DNA of 64,000 bases from Acidicapsa ligni. Its GTDB lineage: Bacteria; Acidobacteriota; Terriglobia; Terriglobales; Acidobacteriaceae. The DNA is taken from contig NZ_JAGSYG010000001.1 of assembly GCF_025685655.1 (NCBI RefSeq), positions 1 to 64,000 of the forward strand. Reading direction: 5' to 3'. Positions 26,353 to 35,935 of this stretch are shown here, in pieces (positions within the stretch are counted from its first letter, which is position 1; every line of letters starts with the position of its first letter). Under the pieces are notes generated by a model. It worked only from the letters and a program-made list of their open reading frames with translations. It was not told the origin of the DNA and made no database searches. Position numbers and translations under genes: made by a program.

Positions 26353-29154
26353 CTAGAAGGTCGTCGATACTGTCAGACGAAATTCCTTACGAGGTTCGCG
26401 TAACTGGTATTGCGAGCCGTAAAGCTGGATGGCCTGGGCATAGGAGTAATCGCCTGCGCCGCCCGGTGGGAACATTTCACGCGTGATCAAGTGCTGACCT
26501 GGATCGATACGCTGGAGACGCAGCGGGTTGAAGGCGTAGTAGACGCGGATTGGAGCGTTGATGATAGGAGCCAGTACCTGCAGCTCCGCGCCGGTAGACA
26601 TGCGTGGCACGAAGTTGGTACCAGTCAACGGGCGAATCAGGTCGTTGAACTTGATCTGCACGCCGCCCACGCAGGCGCCGTTGTTATAGACAGGGCAACC
26701 ATAGAGTGGAGCGTTGAGACTGGCTGCTCCTTCAGGACTCTGCTTGAGCTGCGTTTTGGATAGCGCAGCGTCGATGCCGAAGTCATTGAAGAAAGCAAAA
26801 GTGACAGGTCCCATGATGGGGATGCGGTACTCAATGTTGTTGGTGAAGTTGGTATCGCCGCCCACAGACACGATGCTGTAGACCGGCAGAGGAACCTGGA
26901 TGCACTGGTTCAACTGCGGATTGTTAGGATCGCGCGGAACGCACTGTCCATCAGGGTTGGTCAGATTGAACAGGATGCGATTTGGAATATAGGCGTAGGG
27001 CGTGGTGCTGCGAACTTCGAAGCCACGCAGATCGCCTTCGCCGCCGGCGTAAAAGCGGTTGTTTGGCGGTGCTACATCGCCACCAAAGCCCTGGATGTAC
27101 TTCAACTCGGTGCGTATGCCTAAGACATTTCGACCGTCGGGAGAAGGGAAGAAATTCTTCATCGGCATGAAGCGCTTGTAGGCGACCGCGGGGAAGACAT
27201 AGCGGACGTTTCCGCCGATACCGGCAACCTGCAGCACTGCGGAAAATTCCTGACCACTGCGCGGGCGCTGTGGATTATTGATGGTGTTGTAGATGTAGCT
27301 GAGCGAGGCTGAGCTGTTGATGATGCCATCCAGCGCATTCTGTCCCTGAATACCGGAACGGAAGTTGATGGTCTGGAAGAGATTCTGCGAAGCAGTACTG
27401 AACGCTGTGATCGACGAGCGCGTCAAAGAGTAAGTGAAACCTACGCGCTGGAAGTTATGCTTCGGAAGCGGGTAGCTGACGGAGGCGTTCAGACCTGTCG
27501 AGGTGTTGTTGTAGTTCTGCACCAGCGATTGTTGCTGCGTGGTGAGATTGGCAGCCTGGCCCGATGCGCCAGCAGCGTTCTTTGCCGCGTTGTAATCCGT
27601 CTTGGTATTGAAGAGCTGGAATCCCAGATTCAACGGACGATTGCGGAGGTAAGGCTGCGTAAAGCCAAAGAGGAACTGGCGATTTACGTTGCCGAGATTG
27701 GCCTGCAGGCTGAGTGTTTCGCCCAGACCGAGGAAGTTGTTGGTCTGATAGTTGAGACCGAGGAAAGCGCCTTGCAGACCGGAAACGCCGCCGTTCAGGC
27801 CGATTGAGTTCTTGCCCTTTTCCTTGACCTTGAGCAGCAGGTCGACAGTACCGGCTTCGGTATCCTGATGAGCTTCGGAGTCCTGGTCCACCTTGAGAGG
27901 ATCGAAGTAATCGAGCTGGTTGAGGCGAAGCAAGCTGTACTCCCAGAGTTGGGAGTTGTAGACCTGGCCTTCTTGCAGCAGCAGTTCGCGGCGGATGACA
28001 CGATCGCGGGTGAGCGTGTTGCCCTGAATCTCGATACGGCCGACGTAGAAGGGCTTGCCTTCATCGATATCGATATCGAAGGAGACGGTCTTCTTTGCAT
28101 CGTCGAAGTTGGCCTTGGGAATGGCTCCGAAGTTGATGTAGCCGAGCTGCCCGTAGGCCTTCTTGAGGTTATCGAGGCCCTTGCCCATCAAGGTGGAGTT
28201 GAAATACTCCCCATCTTTAAGAGCAAAGGTTCCACGCAGCGCACGGACGTTCTTGACGGCCTTGTTGCCGGTGAAGTTGATGCCGCTCAGGCGATAACGA
28301 TCGCCTTCTTCAACGGGCATGAGGATGTCGATCCGCTTGCCCTTGTTGGGGCGGAAGGTAATCAGCGAAAGGCCGCCCTGATCGCGAATCTGCGTACGCG
28401 GCTCTTCGACGGCGGCGTTGTAGTAACCCTTGTCGCGATACGCGAAACGAACACGCTCTGCGTCTTCTTCAAGCTTGGTGCTATCGAAGGTCTTGGCGAA
28501 GAGGTTTTCAAAGATCAGCGAGTAGGGAATGCCGACCGGGCGCAGGTTCTTCATGGCGCGGCGAAGAACAAGGCTGCTGATGTGCTGGTTGCCGACAAAC
28601 TTGATATTGCCAACCTTGACCGTCGGGCCTTCCTTGATATTGAAGATGACCTGCACGGAGGCCGGAGGAATGTTCTTTACCTCGGGCGTGATCGTGGCGA
28701 ACTGGTGACCATGCTCGGCGAGCAGCTCTCTGAGCACAGTGACGGCGCGCAGGATCTTGGTGGCGTCGTACTGGCCCTCGACGGAGAACGGAACCTTTTC
28801 TTTCTTGTAGCGATCCAGTACGTCGGACTGGGTAACTGAGTTCAGTCCGTTGTACTTGATCTCGCGGATGTTTGGCTTTTCCCGAAGATAGATGTTCAGG
28901 ATGACGCCCTTCTCCGAGTCCTCGCGCTCGATGCGCAGGTCTTCGAAGTAACCCGTGTTCCACAGTGAGTTGAAGTCTCGCTCGGTCGATGCGGGATCGT
29001 ATGTGTCGCCTGGATGGGTGAACAGGCGGGCAAGAACCGTTTCCTTAGGAATGCGGCGATTGCCGATCACGCGAATCTGATCGATGGTATTGGATTGTGC
29101 AACGGCGAATGTGCCGGAGATCACAAGCAGCAGTGCCGCGAACACCCGGACCAT
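26353..29154 (-). CDS. bamA: Outer-membrane protein assembly factor BamA
   Basis: BamA inserts beta-barrel proteins into the outer membrane. I start at the ATG at 29154, the first ATG in frame, giving a signal peptide (MVRVFAALLLVISGTFAVAQ) and 933 aa; the frame can be extended to a TTG at 29376 but that adds an unlikely leader. Five POTRA domains cover about residues 22-425, beginning with IDQIRVIGNRRIPKETVLAR. The remainder is the 16-strand barrel, with a C-terminal Phe (LTVSTTF) recognised by the machinery. The barrel is longer than in E. coli (810 aa total), with Asn/Gln-rich loop insertions. Confidence 0.96.
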   Translation of the reverse strand: MVRVFAALLLVISGTFAVAQSNTIDQIRVIGNRRIPKETVLARLFTHPGDTYDPASTERDFNSLWNTGYFEDLRIEREDSEKGVILNIYLREKPNIREIKYNGLNSVTQSDVLDRYKKEKVPFSVEGQYDATKILRAVTVLRELLAEHGHQFATITPEVKNIPPASVQVIFNIKEGPTVKVGNIKFVGNQHISSLVLRRAMKNLRPVGIPYSLIFENLFAKTFDSTKLEEDAERVRFAYRDKGYYNAAVEEPRTQIRDQGGLSLITFRPNKGKRIDILMPVEEGDRYRLSGINFTGNKAVKNVRALRGTFALKDGEYFNSTLMGKGLDNLKKAYGQLGYINFGAIPKANFDDAKKTVSFDIDIDEGKPFYVGRIEIQGNTLTRDRVIRRELLLQEGQVYNSQLWEYSLLRLNQLDYFDPLKVDQDSEAHQDTEAGTVDLLLKVKEKGKNSIGLNGGVSGLQGAFLGLNYQTNNFLGLGETLSLQANLGNVNRQFLFGFTQPYLRNRPLNLGFQLFNTKTDYNAAKNAAGASGQAANLTTQQQSLVQNYNNTSTGLNASVSYPLPKHNFQRVGFTYSLTRSSITAFSTASQNLFQTINFRSGIQGQNALDGIINSSASLSYIYNTINNPQRPRSGQEFSAVLQVAGIGGNVRYVFPAVAYKRFMPMKNFFPSPDGRNVLGIRTELKYIQGFGGDVAPPNNRFYAGGEGDLRGFEVRSTTPYAYIPNRILFNLTNPDGQCVPRDPNNPQLNQCIQVPLPVYSIVSVGGDTNFTNNIEYRIPIMGPVTFAFFNDFGIDAALSKTQLKQSPEGAASLNAPLYGCPVYNNGACVGGVQIKFNDLIRPLTGTNFVPRMSTGAELQVLAPIINAPIRVYYAFNPLRLQRIDPGQHLITREMFPPGGAGDYSYAQAIQLYGSQYQLREPRKEFRLTVSTTF

Positions 29155-29399
29155 CCCAAAACGACGGAGGCCGGCACCGTAGCCATTGAGGCTGCGGAAT
29201 CGGGTTCGCCCGAAGTTCGCCACTGCGATACTCTGCGGCGAGCAACTGGACGGAGATGGTGCATGGTTCGACTTGACGGGAAAAATAAGCACACCCTCAC
29301 TGCTGAAAAATCGGTTCCTGATCGACGCCTGATCAACGAAAGTCTGATTATATTGCGCCACACCAGTCGTTCCCAAATGGGTTCAATCTGATGTGCCCC

Positions 29400-29588
29400 T
29401 TAACTTTCCAGCTCCGACTCGATCCGGTATGCTTCTTGCCATTCGTCCCACTCAATTCGCAGAACATTGGGCTTGCAACACACCTGACAATCTTCCACGT
29501 AGGTTTGCCGGCGACCTGCCGACTCGTCCACGATGGTTTCGTTCCACTCCCCGCAACCTGCACATTGAAAACCTGCATCGCTGGGCAC
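29400..29588 (-). CDS. CPxCG-type cysteine-rich zinc-ribbon protein
   Basis: A 62-aa protein with two cysteine pairs: CAGC near residue 9 and CQVCC near 34, joined by the VDESAGRRQTYVEDC segment typical of CPXCG-motif small proteins. It probably binds zinc. Its first pair is CAGC, not CPxC. It lies between bamA and the divergent glutathione peroxidase gene. Function in the family is not known. Confidence 0.8.
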   Translation of the reverse strand: MPSDAGFQCAGCGEWNETIVDESAGRRQTYVEDCQVCCKPNVLRIEWDEWQEAYRIESELES

Positions 29589-29720
29589 GTGGGTTACTCC
29601 TGCATTTACCGTTTCCAGTCTATCGGAAGCGGGCCGGGTTCGCCTTGCATCACTACGTCAAACCGAACGGGAGCTGCATCTTTTTAGACGTATGATGTAG
29701 ATTCTCGTGAGGTCTGCTCC

Positions 29721-30224
29721 ATGACAGATGCAATTCGACGGCGAATTTACGATTATTCTGCTGCTTCTCTTAGTGGAGATGACATTCCACTGGCCCAGTA
29801 TGAGGGCGAGGTACTGGTGATCGTCAATACTGCCAGCAAGTGCGGTTTCACGCCGCAGTACGCGGGTCTCGAAGGACTTTATAAACAATATATAGATCGC
29901 GGCGTTGTGATTCTGGGATTCCCCTGCAACCAGTTCGGGGGACAGGAGCCGGGTACATCGGCAGAGATTGCGCAGTTCTGCGAACTCAATTATGGCGTGA
30001 GCTTTCCCATCTTTGCCAAAATCGACGTGAACGGGCCGAATGCTCACCCGCTCTACAAATTTCTCAAGCAGGAGAAGCCGGGAATCCTGGGAGTGGTTGG
30101 CTTGAGCGCAATCAAATGGAACTTCACCAAGTTTCTGATCGATCGCGAGGGCAAGGTGGTGGGGCGATATGGTTCCAGCACGGCGCCTGCGGATCTTGCC
30201 GCGGCCATAGAGAAGCTGCTTTAA
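29721..30224 (+). CDS. Glutathione peroxidase (cysteine type)
   Basis: A 167-aa thiol peroxidase. The catalytic residue is Cys41 in NTASKCGFTPQY, so this is the non-selenium, probably thioredoxin-dependent form. The tetrad partners are Q75 in GGQEPG, W133 and N134 in KWNF. The GFPCNQF motif also carries a conserved Cys. No signal peptide, so it acts in the cytoplasm. It is a single gene near the MerR regulator. Confidence 0.95.
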   Translation: MTDAIRRRIYDYSAASLSGDDIPLAQYEGEVLVIVNTASKCGFTPQYAGLEGLYKQYIDRGVVILGFPCNQFGGQEPGTSAEIAQFCELNYGVSFPIFAKIDVNGPNAHPLYKFLKQEKPGILGVVGLSAIKWNFTKFLIDREGKVVGRYGSSTAPADLAAAIEKLL

Positions 30225-30422
30225 ATAACAGCTCCAGCCCTTCGCCCAGACGCGCCTGGGGCCTGCAGCGCTCGATGGGGCCCGTTAGCAGGATGATTAC
30301 CTGCCCGGCGGAATTTCACCGATTGGAAAATCCGCTGCTGTATTTTCTCCGGCAACGCCTATACTGCAACTTGGGCTACTGAAGAGTTTCCATCCCGTTC
30401 GAAAACCCCTTCGGAGGATAGG

Positions 30423-30911
30423 ATGGCCACACAATCCGCCAAGCAGCACGCGGCATCCACTGTTGAGATTCCTGACAGACTCTACTTTCGCATTGGCGAT
30501 GTTGCACGCATCTGTGGAGTAGAGCCGTACGTGCTTCGATTCTGGGAGACTCAGTTCCCCAGCCTCAAACCCAACAAGGGCGGCACAGGGCAGCGACTGT
30601 ACCGGCGTCGCGAAGTGGAGCTGGCGCTGCGCATCAAGCAGCTTGTCCACGAAGAGGGATACACGCTGGCCGGGGCACGGCAGGCCTTGGAGTCTGCTCC
30701 GCGCACGCGAACCGTAAAGCAGGCGACTGCATCCGTTAGCGAAGAAAATGCCCAGCAAAGGCTGGATGCCGTAACCGCAGCCATCGGGCGCGCACGGGCG
30801 GAGCTCCGGGAACTGGCGAGCCAACTGGCGGTACCGCATCCGAGTGCATCGCGACGACGGCCACGGCTGGGCAGCTTCCAGGTCTCATCCGAGTCGCTGT
30901 TCCCTTCCTAG
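30423..30911 (+). CDS. MerR-family transcriptional regulator
   Basis: A 162-aa DNA-binding protein. A winged-helix MerR domain spans about 18-90: YFRIGDVARICGVEPYVLRFWE, then QRLYRRREVELALRIKQLVHEEGYTLAGARQAL. No conserved metal-binding Cys near the C-terminus, so the inducer is not a typical metal. Residues after 95 form a short helical tail with Arg-rich end. GGAGG lies just upstream of the ATG. It resembles the RacA/MerR-like regulators often found near heat-shock or ihf genes, but none is here. Confidence 0.88.
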   Translation: MATQSAKQHAASTVEIPDRLYFRIGDVARICGVEPYVLRFWETQFPSLKPNKGGTGQRLYRRREVELALRIKQLVHEEGYTLAGARQALESAPRTRTVKQATASVSEENAQQRLDAVTAAIGRARAELRELASQLAVPHPSASRRRPRLGSFQVSSESLFPS

Positions 30912-31140
30912 GCTTTGATCCTGTGAATGTTCCCATTTTTGCGAGAGTCACTTTTTTTGCGAGATTGAAATATCTTAATTTGAGTAACTTTGGTAATATG
31001 GAATTTATCCCAGCGGCGAATCGGCTTACTCTTGCAAGAAGCCATTGCGAAGTCAGATCATAGAATTCCTCAAAATAGCCGACTTTTTGCGATCAACCCG
31101 ATATCAGTGACACCTTTTCAGGACCGAAACGAGCCCTCTT

Positions 31141-31359
31141 ATGAACTGCCCTTATTGCGGTACGTCTAAATTCCGGACATCCCGGCTGCGGCTGACAGAT
31201 GCTCCTCGCCTGGCGCTTCTGCGGTTCCCTGTACGCTGCCGCCTTTGCCGCGAACGCTTTTACGTCGGAATCTCCCTGGCGCTCAATTTGCTGCAGGCTC
31301 AGCGCACCCGCCAAAGAGAAGAAACAGCTATGCGGCTTGCAAAGTTCAAGACCAAATAA
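31141..31359 (+). CDS. Small zinc-ribbon protein
   Basis: A 72-aa basic protein with two CxxC pairs (CPYC at 3-6 and CRLC near 33-36), which should form a zinc ribbon. The remaining half is Arg/Lys-rich. Function unknown; RNA or DNA binding is suggested by charge. The ATG is at 31141 with a weak ribosome binding site. The 230 bp upstream (30912-31140) holds nothing else. Confidence 0.6.
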   Translation: MNCPYCGTSKFRTSRLRLTDAPRLALLRFPVRCRLCRERFYVGISLALNLLQAQRTRQREETAMRLAKFKTK

Positions 31360-31440
31360 AGAGAAAAAACTCCTGGCTTAAGAACGTCGGCGAGATTACT
31401 GCGCCATCAGGCCTCTAAGCAACAGGTTTGTGTCAAAAAC

Positions 31441-31469
31441 AAAAGGCACCCATTCGTGGGCGCCTTTTT
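31441..31469. terminator. Terminator upstream of tRNA-Pro
   Basis: Stem AAAAGGC-A-CCCA with TGGG-C-GCCTTTTT (31441-31469), TTCG tetraloop, one internal A-C mismatch and a five-T run. It can end the small zinc-ribbon gene (plus) and transcription of tRNA-Pro (minus). Confidence 0.85.
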
Positions 31470-31496
31470 GCTTTTGGTCAATGAGTCATGAATCAA

Positions 31497-31573
31497 TGGT
31501 CGGGACGGGCAGATTCGAACTGCCGACCCCTCGCACCCCAAGCGAGTGCTCTACCAGGCTGAGCCACGTCCCG
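31497..31573 (-). tRNA. tRNA-Pro (anticodon GGG)
   Basis: A 77-nt gene read on the minus strand with acceptor CGGGACG/CGTCCCG, anticodon loop TTGGGGT giving GGG, T-arm GTTCGAATC, discriminator A and encoded CCA. Downstream on the minus strand is a terminator; upstream on the same strand is yggX at 31672. Confidence 0.96.
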
Positions 31574-31671
31574 ACACAGTACAGCCGACCCGGAACGAGT
31601 CAGCGTGGGGTTACATCTTCAGTTTACACGAGCTTGCGGCTGCGTGAACCCCGAGCGCAGAGAATGCAGAA

Positions 31672-31944
31672 CTAGCGCGATGGCGGAACATACTCGGCAG
31701 GCAGGGCTGCGCCGTCGCCGAAGAAAAACTCCTGCATCTGCTCCACGAGAAAGCTCTGCGCCTGCGGTGTCCAGGGCTGCAGACGGTACTCGTTCAGCAG
31801 CATCTTCTGACGCTCGGCCCACTCGGCCCAGGCTGCCTTGGAAACGCTCTTGTAAATCTTCTGTCCAAACTCGGAATCGAAAGGCGGCTCGTCGAGGCCT
31901 TCCATCTCCTTTTTGTTGCGTACGCAAAAAACCATGTGTGCCAT
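31672..31944 (-). CDS. yggX: Fe(II)-trafficking/oxidative damage protection protein
   Basis: A 90-aa YggX-family protein involved in protecting Fe-S clusters from oxidation. It shows the family start MAHMVFCVRNKKEMEGLDEP with the conserved Cys7, and W-AEWAERQKMLLNEYRL in the middle. Length is typical (about 90). An AGGAG lies upstream of the ATG. With glutathione peroxidase and peroxiredoxin nearby it adds to a loose oxidative-stress group, though not in one operon. Confidence 0.92.
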   Translation of the reverse strand: MAHMVFCVRNKKEMEGLDEPPFDSEFGQKIYKSVSKAAWAEWAERQKMLLNEYRLQPWTPQAQSFLVEQMQEFFFGDGAALPAEYVPPSR

Positions 31945-32029
31945 TTGTTCTGAGCTCCTGAATTGATTGTAGGGGATGTCTGTTTAAAGTGATCTCCCGA
32001 ACAAGGACATTCCCCTATTGCGATACGTT

Positions 32030-32440
32030 TTATTGCTGAATGACCAGCTTTTTCGTAGAAGAGATACAAGCCATTTGCATCGCTCCACTCTGCTCAGGTT
32101 CTAGCGGGCAAACTTCGAAATCACCGTATATTCGAACGTACCTTTGATTTGCGTCAAATAGCCGTTTGAGATTAGGAGGCATTTGCGGATCTTCGTTATC
32201 GAGTTCGGACAACTTTCCGGGACCGCTCAAAATGCCGTAGAGATGCCTGGTGCCTATCGGCCATAGCCTGAAAGCTGGTGTTCCATTGCTTTCAGACAAA
32301 CGTCCATGCACCCATCTACAGGACTGAGCAACCTCAGGCGTCTTACAAAGAATGATTCTATAAGCGGGCTTGTGCGCCGCTGCCAGAGAAGCCGGGAAGA
32401 GGCAAATGGCGAAAAGGTACCCGAAAGCAATTCGGCGCAT
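32030..32440 (-). CDS. Exported protein of unknown function
   Basis: A 136-aa secreted protein with a signal peptide (MRRIAFGYLFAICLFPASLAAA) cleaved before HKPAY. The mature protein has four cysteines (ILCKT, QSCRW, FEVCPL, MACIS), probably two periplasmic disulfides, and a YVRIYGDFEVCPL beta segment. I use the ATG at 32440, not 32458. Not recognised. It precedes rnr in the minus direction only after a gap, and its product has no link to RNase R. Confidence 0.68.
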   Translation of the reverse strand: MRRIAFGYLFAICLFPASLAAAHKPAYRIILCKTPEVAQSCRWVHGRLSESNGTPAFRLWPIGTRHLYGILSGPGKLSELDNEDPQMPPNLKRLFDANQRYVRIYGDFEVCPLEPEQSGAMQMACISSTKKLVIQQ

Positions 32441-32518
32441 GGGGCCACTATAGCTCAAATTTATATGTCCCCATAGCTAGTTAAATATGCGAATTGAAGA
32501 TACCCAATGCTTGATAAG

Positions 32519-35191
32519 CTATTTCCGCCTGCGGCCTTTATCGGCAAACTTGCGCTTCCCTGCCGGGCGAACTTCTTTCTTGGCCGCCTTGGCATGTTTG
32601 GGCTTGACCGGGGGTTTGGGAGCAGGCTTGCCCGCCTTCTTGCCTGACTTTTTGAGAGCAGCGGGCAGGCGTGGTTCGATGAGGGCGAATTGGAGTTTGC
32701 GTTCCAGAGCCAGTACGCGATCGAGGATTACTTTTACCTGTTCCCCGGCGCGGTAGATGCGGCCGGTGTGTGCGCCGACGATTTCGCGGGTATTTTCGCG
32801 ATAGGTGTAGCGGTCATCGATGAGGGTTTCGATGGGCACAAGGCCCTCGACGAACAGGTCTTTGAGTTCGACAAAGAGGCCGTACTTTGCAGGATTGAGA
32901 ATCATAGCGTCGAACTCTTCGCCGACGCGATCCTGCATGAAGCGGACTTTTTTCCACTCCACCAGTTCGCGCTCTGCTTCGGCGGCGCGGCGCTCGGTGA
33001 TGCTGGTTTCAGAGGCGATGGCGGCTAGTTCGGCTTCCGAAATGGGTGGCTCACCGGGGAAGGTCGGGGTTGGGAAGGCCGGGGTGGCCTTGGCGGTCTC
33101 GCCGGGCTTACGCAGGTCGCGGATGCCGAACTTTTTGCCGAGGTTTTCCTGGGCCTGTCCCTCGTTTGTATGCGACCAGGGAGAGCTGTGGCGATCCTCG
33201 GCAAGAGTGCCGAGCGCCGTGACTCCCGAGCGCAGCAGCGATTTGGTGATGCGATGCACGATGAGGTCGGGATAGCGGCGGATAGGCGAGGTGAAGTGCG
33301 TATAACTGGGCGCAGCGAGCGCGAAGTGCCCCTCGTTGACCTCGGAGTAGCGTGCCTGTTTGAGCGAGCGCAGCATGAGATAGCTCAAAATGCGCTCCTC
33401 CGGCTTGCCGGCGATGCGTGCGCTCAGCTTCTGGTACATGCGCGGTGTGACCGCGATGTCCTCGGGGACTTCGTATGTCCTGGCGTCGCGTTCGTTGCGG
33501 CCGCCACGATGCTGCTCGCGACGATCTCCTCGTGGCTGGAATTTCTTTACAGGCAGCGCGCCTAATCCGAGGGAATAGCCAAAGGCAGCAGCAGCATCTT
33601 CAAAATCGACGACGCGGCGTGGATCCGGCTTCTCATGGATGCGGTAGATGGAGGGTACGTGCAGATCTTCGAGCCAGGTCGCGACGCACTCATTCGCGGC
33701 GAGCATGAACTCTTCAATGAGGCGGTTGGCCCAGGTGCGTTCGGCCTTGGTGACGCCCTCCATCTCGCCTGCGGCGTTGAACTCGATGATGGGTTCGGGC
33801 AAGTCAAAGTCGATGCTGCCGCGCGCGCTGCGACGCTTGTTCAGACGGCCTGCAAGCTCACGCATACGCTCGAAATCGGGGACGAGACCTGTGTAGCGTT
33901 CGCGGGTGGCTGGGTCGCCTTCGAGGATTTGATGGACCTCGGTGTAGGTCATGCGGGCGGCGGAGCGGATGACGCCTTCTACGATCTCGTAGCTTTCTAT
34001 TCGCGCATCCTCTGTGAGGCGCATGATGCAGCTCAGGACGAGGCGATCTTCCTTTGGACGCAGGGAGCAGATGCCTGTGGAGAGATCATGCGGAAGCATG
34101 GGAATCGCGCGGTCAGGGAAATAAACACTGGTGCCGCGCAGGCGCGCTTCAAGATCGAGATCGGTGCCTGGGCGAACGTATTCTGCTACATCCGCGATGT
34201 GGACCTGTAGTTCCCAACCTCCGCCTTCGACCTCTCGAACAAGGATGGCATCATCGAAATCGCGGGCGGTTTCGCCATCGATGGTGACGATGGGGAGATC
34301 GCGAAAATCGCGGCGTCGCGCTACTTCTTCAAGATCGAGATGAGCGACTCGCTTTGCTTCAGCGAGAACGTTGTCGGGAAAGATGCGTGGGAGCTGGTGC
34401 TTGCGGATGATCATTTCGACATCGACGCCGAAGTCGTCCGGACTGCCCAACACTTCGATAACTTTGCCCATTGCCGGGCGTGTGGGCGTGGGCCAGTTGG
34501 TGATTTCAACGTCGACGACGAGACCTTCCAGATCGTCGTAATGCGCGGCTGCGCGGGCTTCGTCCCCGAGGACACGATGCTTGGTGTCAGGCGCGGCTTC
34601 GGGTAGCTCTGCGCCCTCGGGAATGAGGATGGGCTGCGACATGCGCGAATCAAAGGGCACAACAAGATGGCCGCGTTGTTCGCCGGGAATGAACGCTCCA
34701 CGACGCCCTTTTTTGCCGTAGTGAAAGACGCCGACGATGGTGGGGTTGCGACGCTCGAGGATGCGGGCGATGCGGCCCATGCGGCGGCCGTCGCTTTTCG
34801 GAGGCCCGACCTCGACGAGAACCTGATCGCCCTGCATGGCGCCGTTGATTTCGTTGGGTGGAATGAAAATATCGTCATCCCCCGTGGGGGATTTCGCACC
34901 CTGACCGGGAAGCAGGCGGACGAAGCCGAAGCCATCTCGGTGGAGATCGAGGCGGCCTGCGGCGAGGTTTTCGCGCGTCTGGCCAGCCCGGTTCTGCTCT
35001 TGCGCAACGATTGCCCAGTGTTCGCGATCGACTTTAACGAGTTCGCCACGGGTGGTCATGCGATCGAGTTGTTCGAGCAGCTCGCGGCGCTGGCGGCCGC
35101 CACCCATGCCGAGTTCGCGTACGAGTTGCTTATAACCAGCCTTTTGCCCGGCTGCGCGGCTGATGTGACGATGGAGTTCCCGGTCGGTCAT
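32519..35191 (-). CDS. rnr: Ribonuclease R
   Basis: A 3'-5' exoribonuclease that degrades structured RNA. The 890-aa protein has an N-terminal helix-turn-helix region (about 1-60), cold-shock domains, the RNB catalytic domain (ITHRDFRDLPIVTIDGETARDFDDA-like segment near 297-310 with four Asp), and an S1 domain (about 780-850). The tail is Lys-rich (AKKEVRPAGKRKFADK), typical of RNase R. It contains a long insert of about 100 residues with RGDRREQHRGGRNERDA after about 550 and a linker near 680-740. A CTGGAAG ribosome binding site supports the start. Confidence 0.93.
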   Translation of the reverse strand: MTDRELHRHISRAAGQKAGYKQLVRELGMGGGRQRRELLEQLDRMTTRGELVKVDREHWAIVAQEQNRAGQTRENLAAGRLDLHRDGFGFVRLLPGQGAKSPTGDDDIFIPPNEINGAMQGDQVLVEVGPPKSDGRRMGRIARILERRNPTIVGVFHYGKKGRRGAFIPGEQRGHLVVPFDSRMSQPILIPEGAELPEAAPDTKHRVLGDEARAAAHYDDLEGLVVDVEITNWPTPTRPAMGKVIEVLGSPDDFGVDVEMIIRKHQLPRIFPDNVLAEAKRVAHLDLEEVARRRDFRDLPIVTIDGETARDFDDAILVREVEGGGWELQVHIADVAEYVRPGTDLDLEARLRGTSVYFPDRAIPMLPHDLSTGICSLRPKEDRLVLSCIMRLTEDARIESYEIVEGVIRSAARMTYTEVHQILEGDPATRERYTGLVPDFERMRELAGRLNKRRSARGSIDFDLPEPIIEFNAAGEMEGVTKAERTWANRLIEEFMLAANECVATWLEDLHVPSIYRIHEKPDPRRVVDFEDAAAAFGYSLGLGALPVKKFQPRGDRREQHRGGRNERDARTYEVPEDIAVTPRMYQKLSARIAGKPEERILSYLMLRSLKQARYSEVNEGHFALAAPSYTHFTSPIRRYPDLIVHRITKSLLRSGVTALGTLAEDRHSSPWSHTNEGQAQENLGKKFGIRDLRKPGETAKATPAFPTPTFPGEPPISEAELAAIASETSITERRAAEAERELVEWKKVRFMQDRVGEEFDAMILNPAKYGLFVELKDLFVEGLVPIETLIDDRYTYRENTREIVGAHTGRIYRAGEQVKVILDRVLALERKLQFALIEPRLPAALKKSGKKAGKPAPKPPVKPKHAKAAKKEVRPAGKRKFADKGRRRK

Positions 35192-35392
35192 AACTTCCAG
35201 AGTAGGTCATTCCGCTGTTTTCTGTTTATAAGGAGAAAAAAAATGCCCTTTCGCGAGGCTTCTGAGCGCGCGTTTTGATCCATAAACCGTTTTGGTTCAC
35301 TGTTCCTTTTTGAACATTTATGACACGGGGAATTAACTCGGCATCTGATTCTTTAGATCCTCTAAAAATTGCTACGCCGATGGAGGTTAAAG

Positions 35393-35647
35393 ATGAACGC
35401 TAAGATACAGGATCAGCATCCCCCTCGAAATGCAGAGCAAGTTAACGACAGCTTGTACGGTGCTGTTAAGGATGAGGTGCAACACGAAGTTGCACATATG
35501 CGGGATTCAAAGACGCCGGTAGATCCGACTCAGAGCGATGTACTGGTTCAAAAGCATGTAAATGGGTTGGTTATGACCCTGTTTGCGCTTGTCGCCGTGA
35601 TCCTGCTGGCGGCGATCACGATCATCGCGCTTCACGGACATTCTTGA
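35393..35647 (+). CDS. Small single-span membrane protein
   Basis: An 84-aa protein with a soluble N-terminal half (rich in Gln, Asp and His) and a C-terminal membrane helix at about 59-79 (VMTLFALVAVILLAAITIIAL). The ATG at 35393 has GGAGG 6 nt upstream, so the longer frame from 35369 is not used. Not recognised. It is a tail-anchored topology and might tether a partner to the membrane. Confidence 0.65.
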   Translation: MNAKIQDQHPPRNAEQVNDSLYGAVKDEVQHEVAHMRDSKTPVDPTQSDVLVQKHVNGLVMTLFALVAVILLAAITIIALHGHS

Positions 35648-35935
35648 TTTCTCTGCTTTTGCGACTATCTATAACTTGCCTCTAAGTGCCTATCTCGCGA
35701 GGGTTAGCGGGATGGTGCACTGTGCTGTTTTATACACGCCATTGCCTGCTTTGAGTCACCATGTTACTGCTTTGTCGTGGAGAAACCAGAGGGTGCCCCT
35801 ATGCGGCTACAATCTCTACAAGCCAGATGTTCGATGCAGTGAAAGCAGATCCAGGAAAGACCTTCTATTGGTAACGCACCTGCTTCATCCGTCTTATTCC
35901 GAAATTCGGACAGGAAAGGAAGTCAGCGAAATCGT

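Noticed and set aside
26353..29376. Extended BamA start at TTG 29376
   Set aside because: The first in-frame ATG at 29154 gives a normal signal peptide; the extension would put 74 odd residues before it.
29721..30224. Selenocysteine in glutathione peroxidase
   Set aside because: Catalytic position is a normal TGC cysteine codon; no in-frame TGA.
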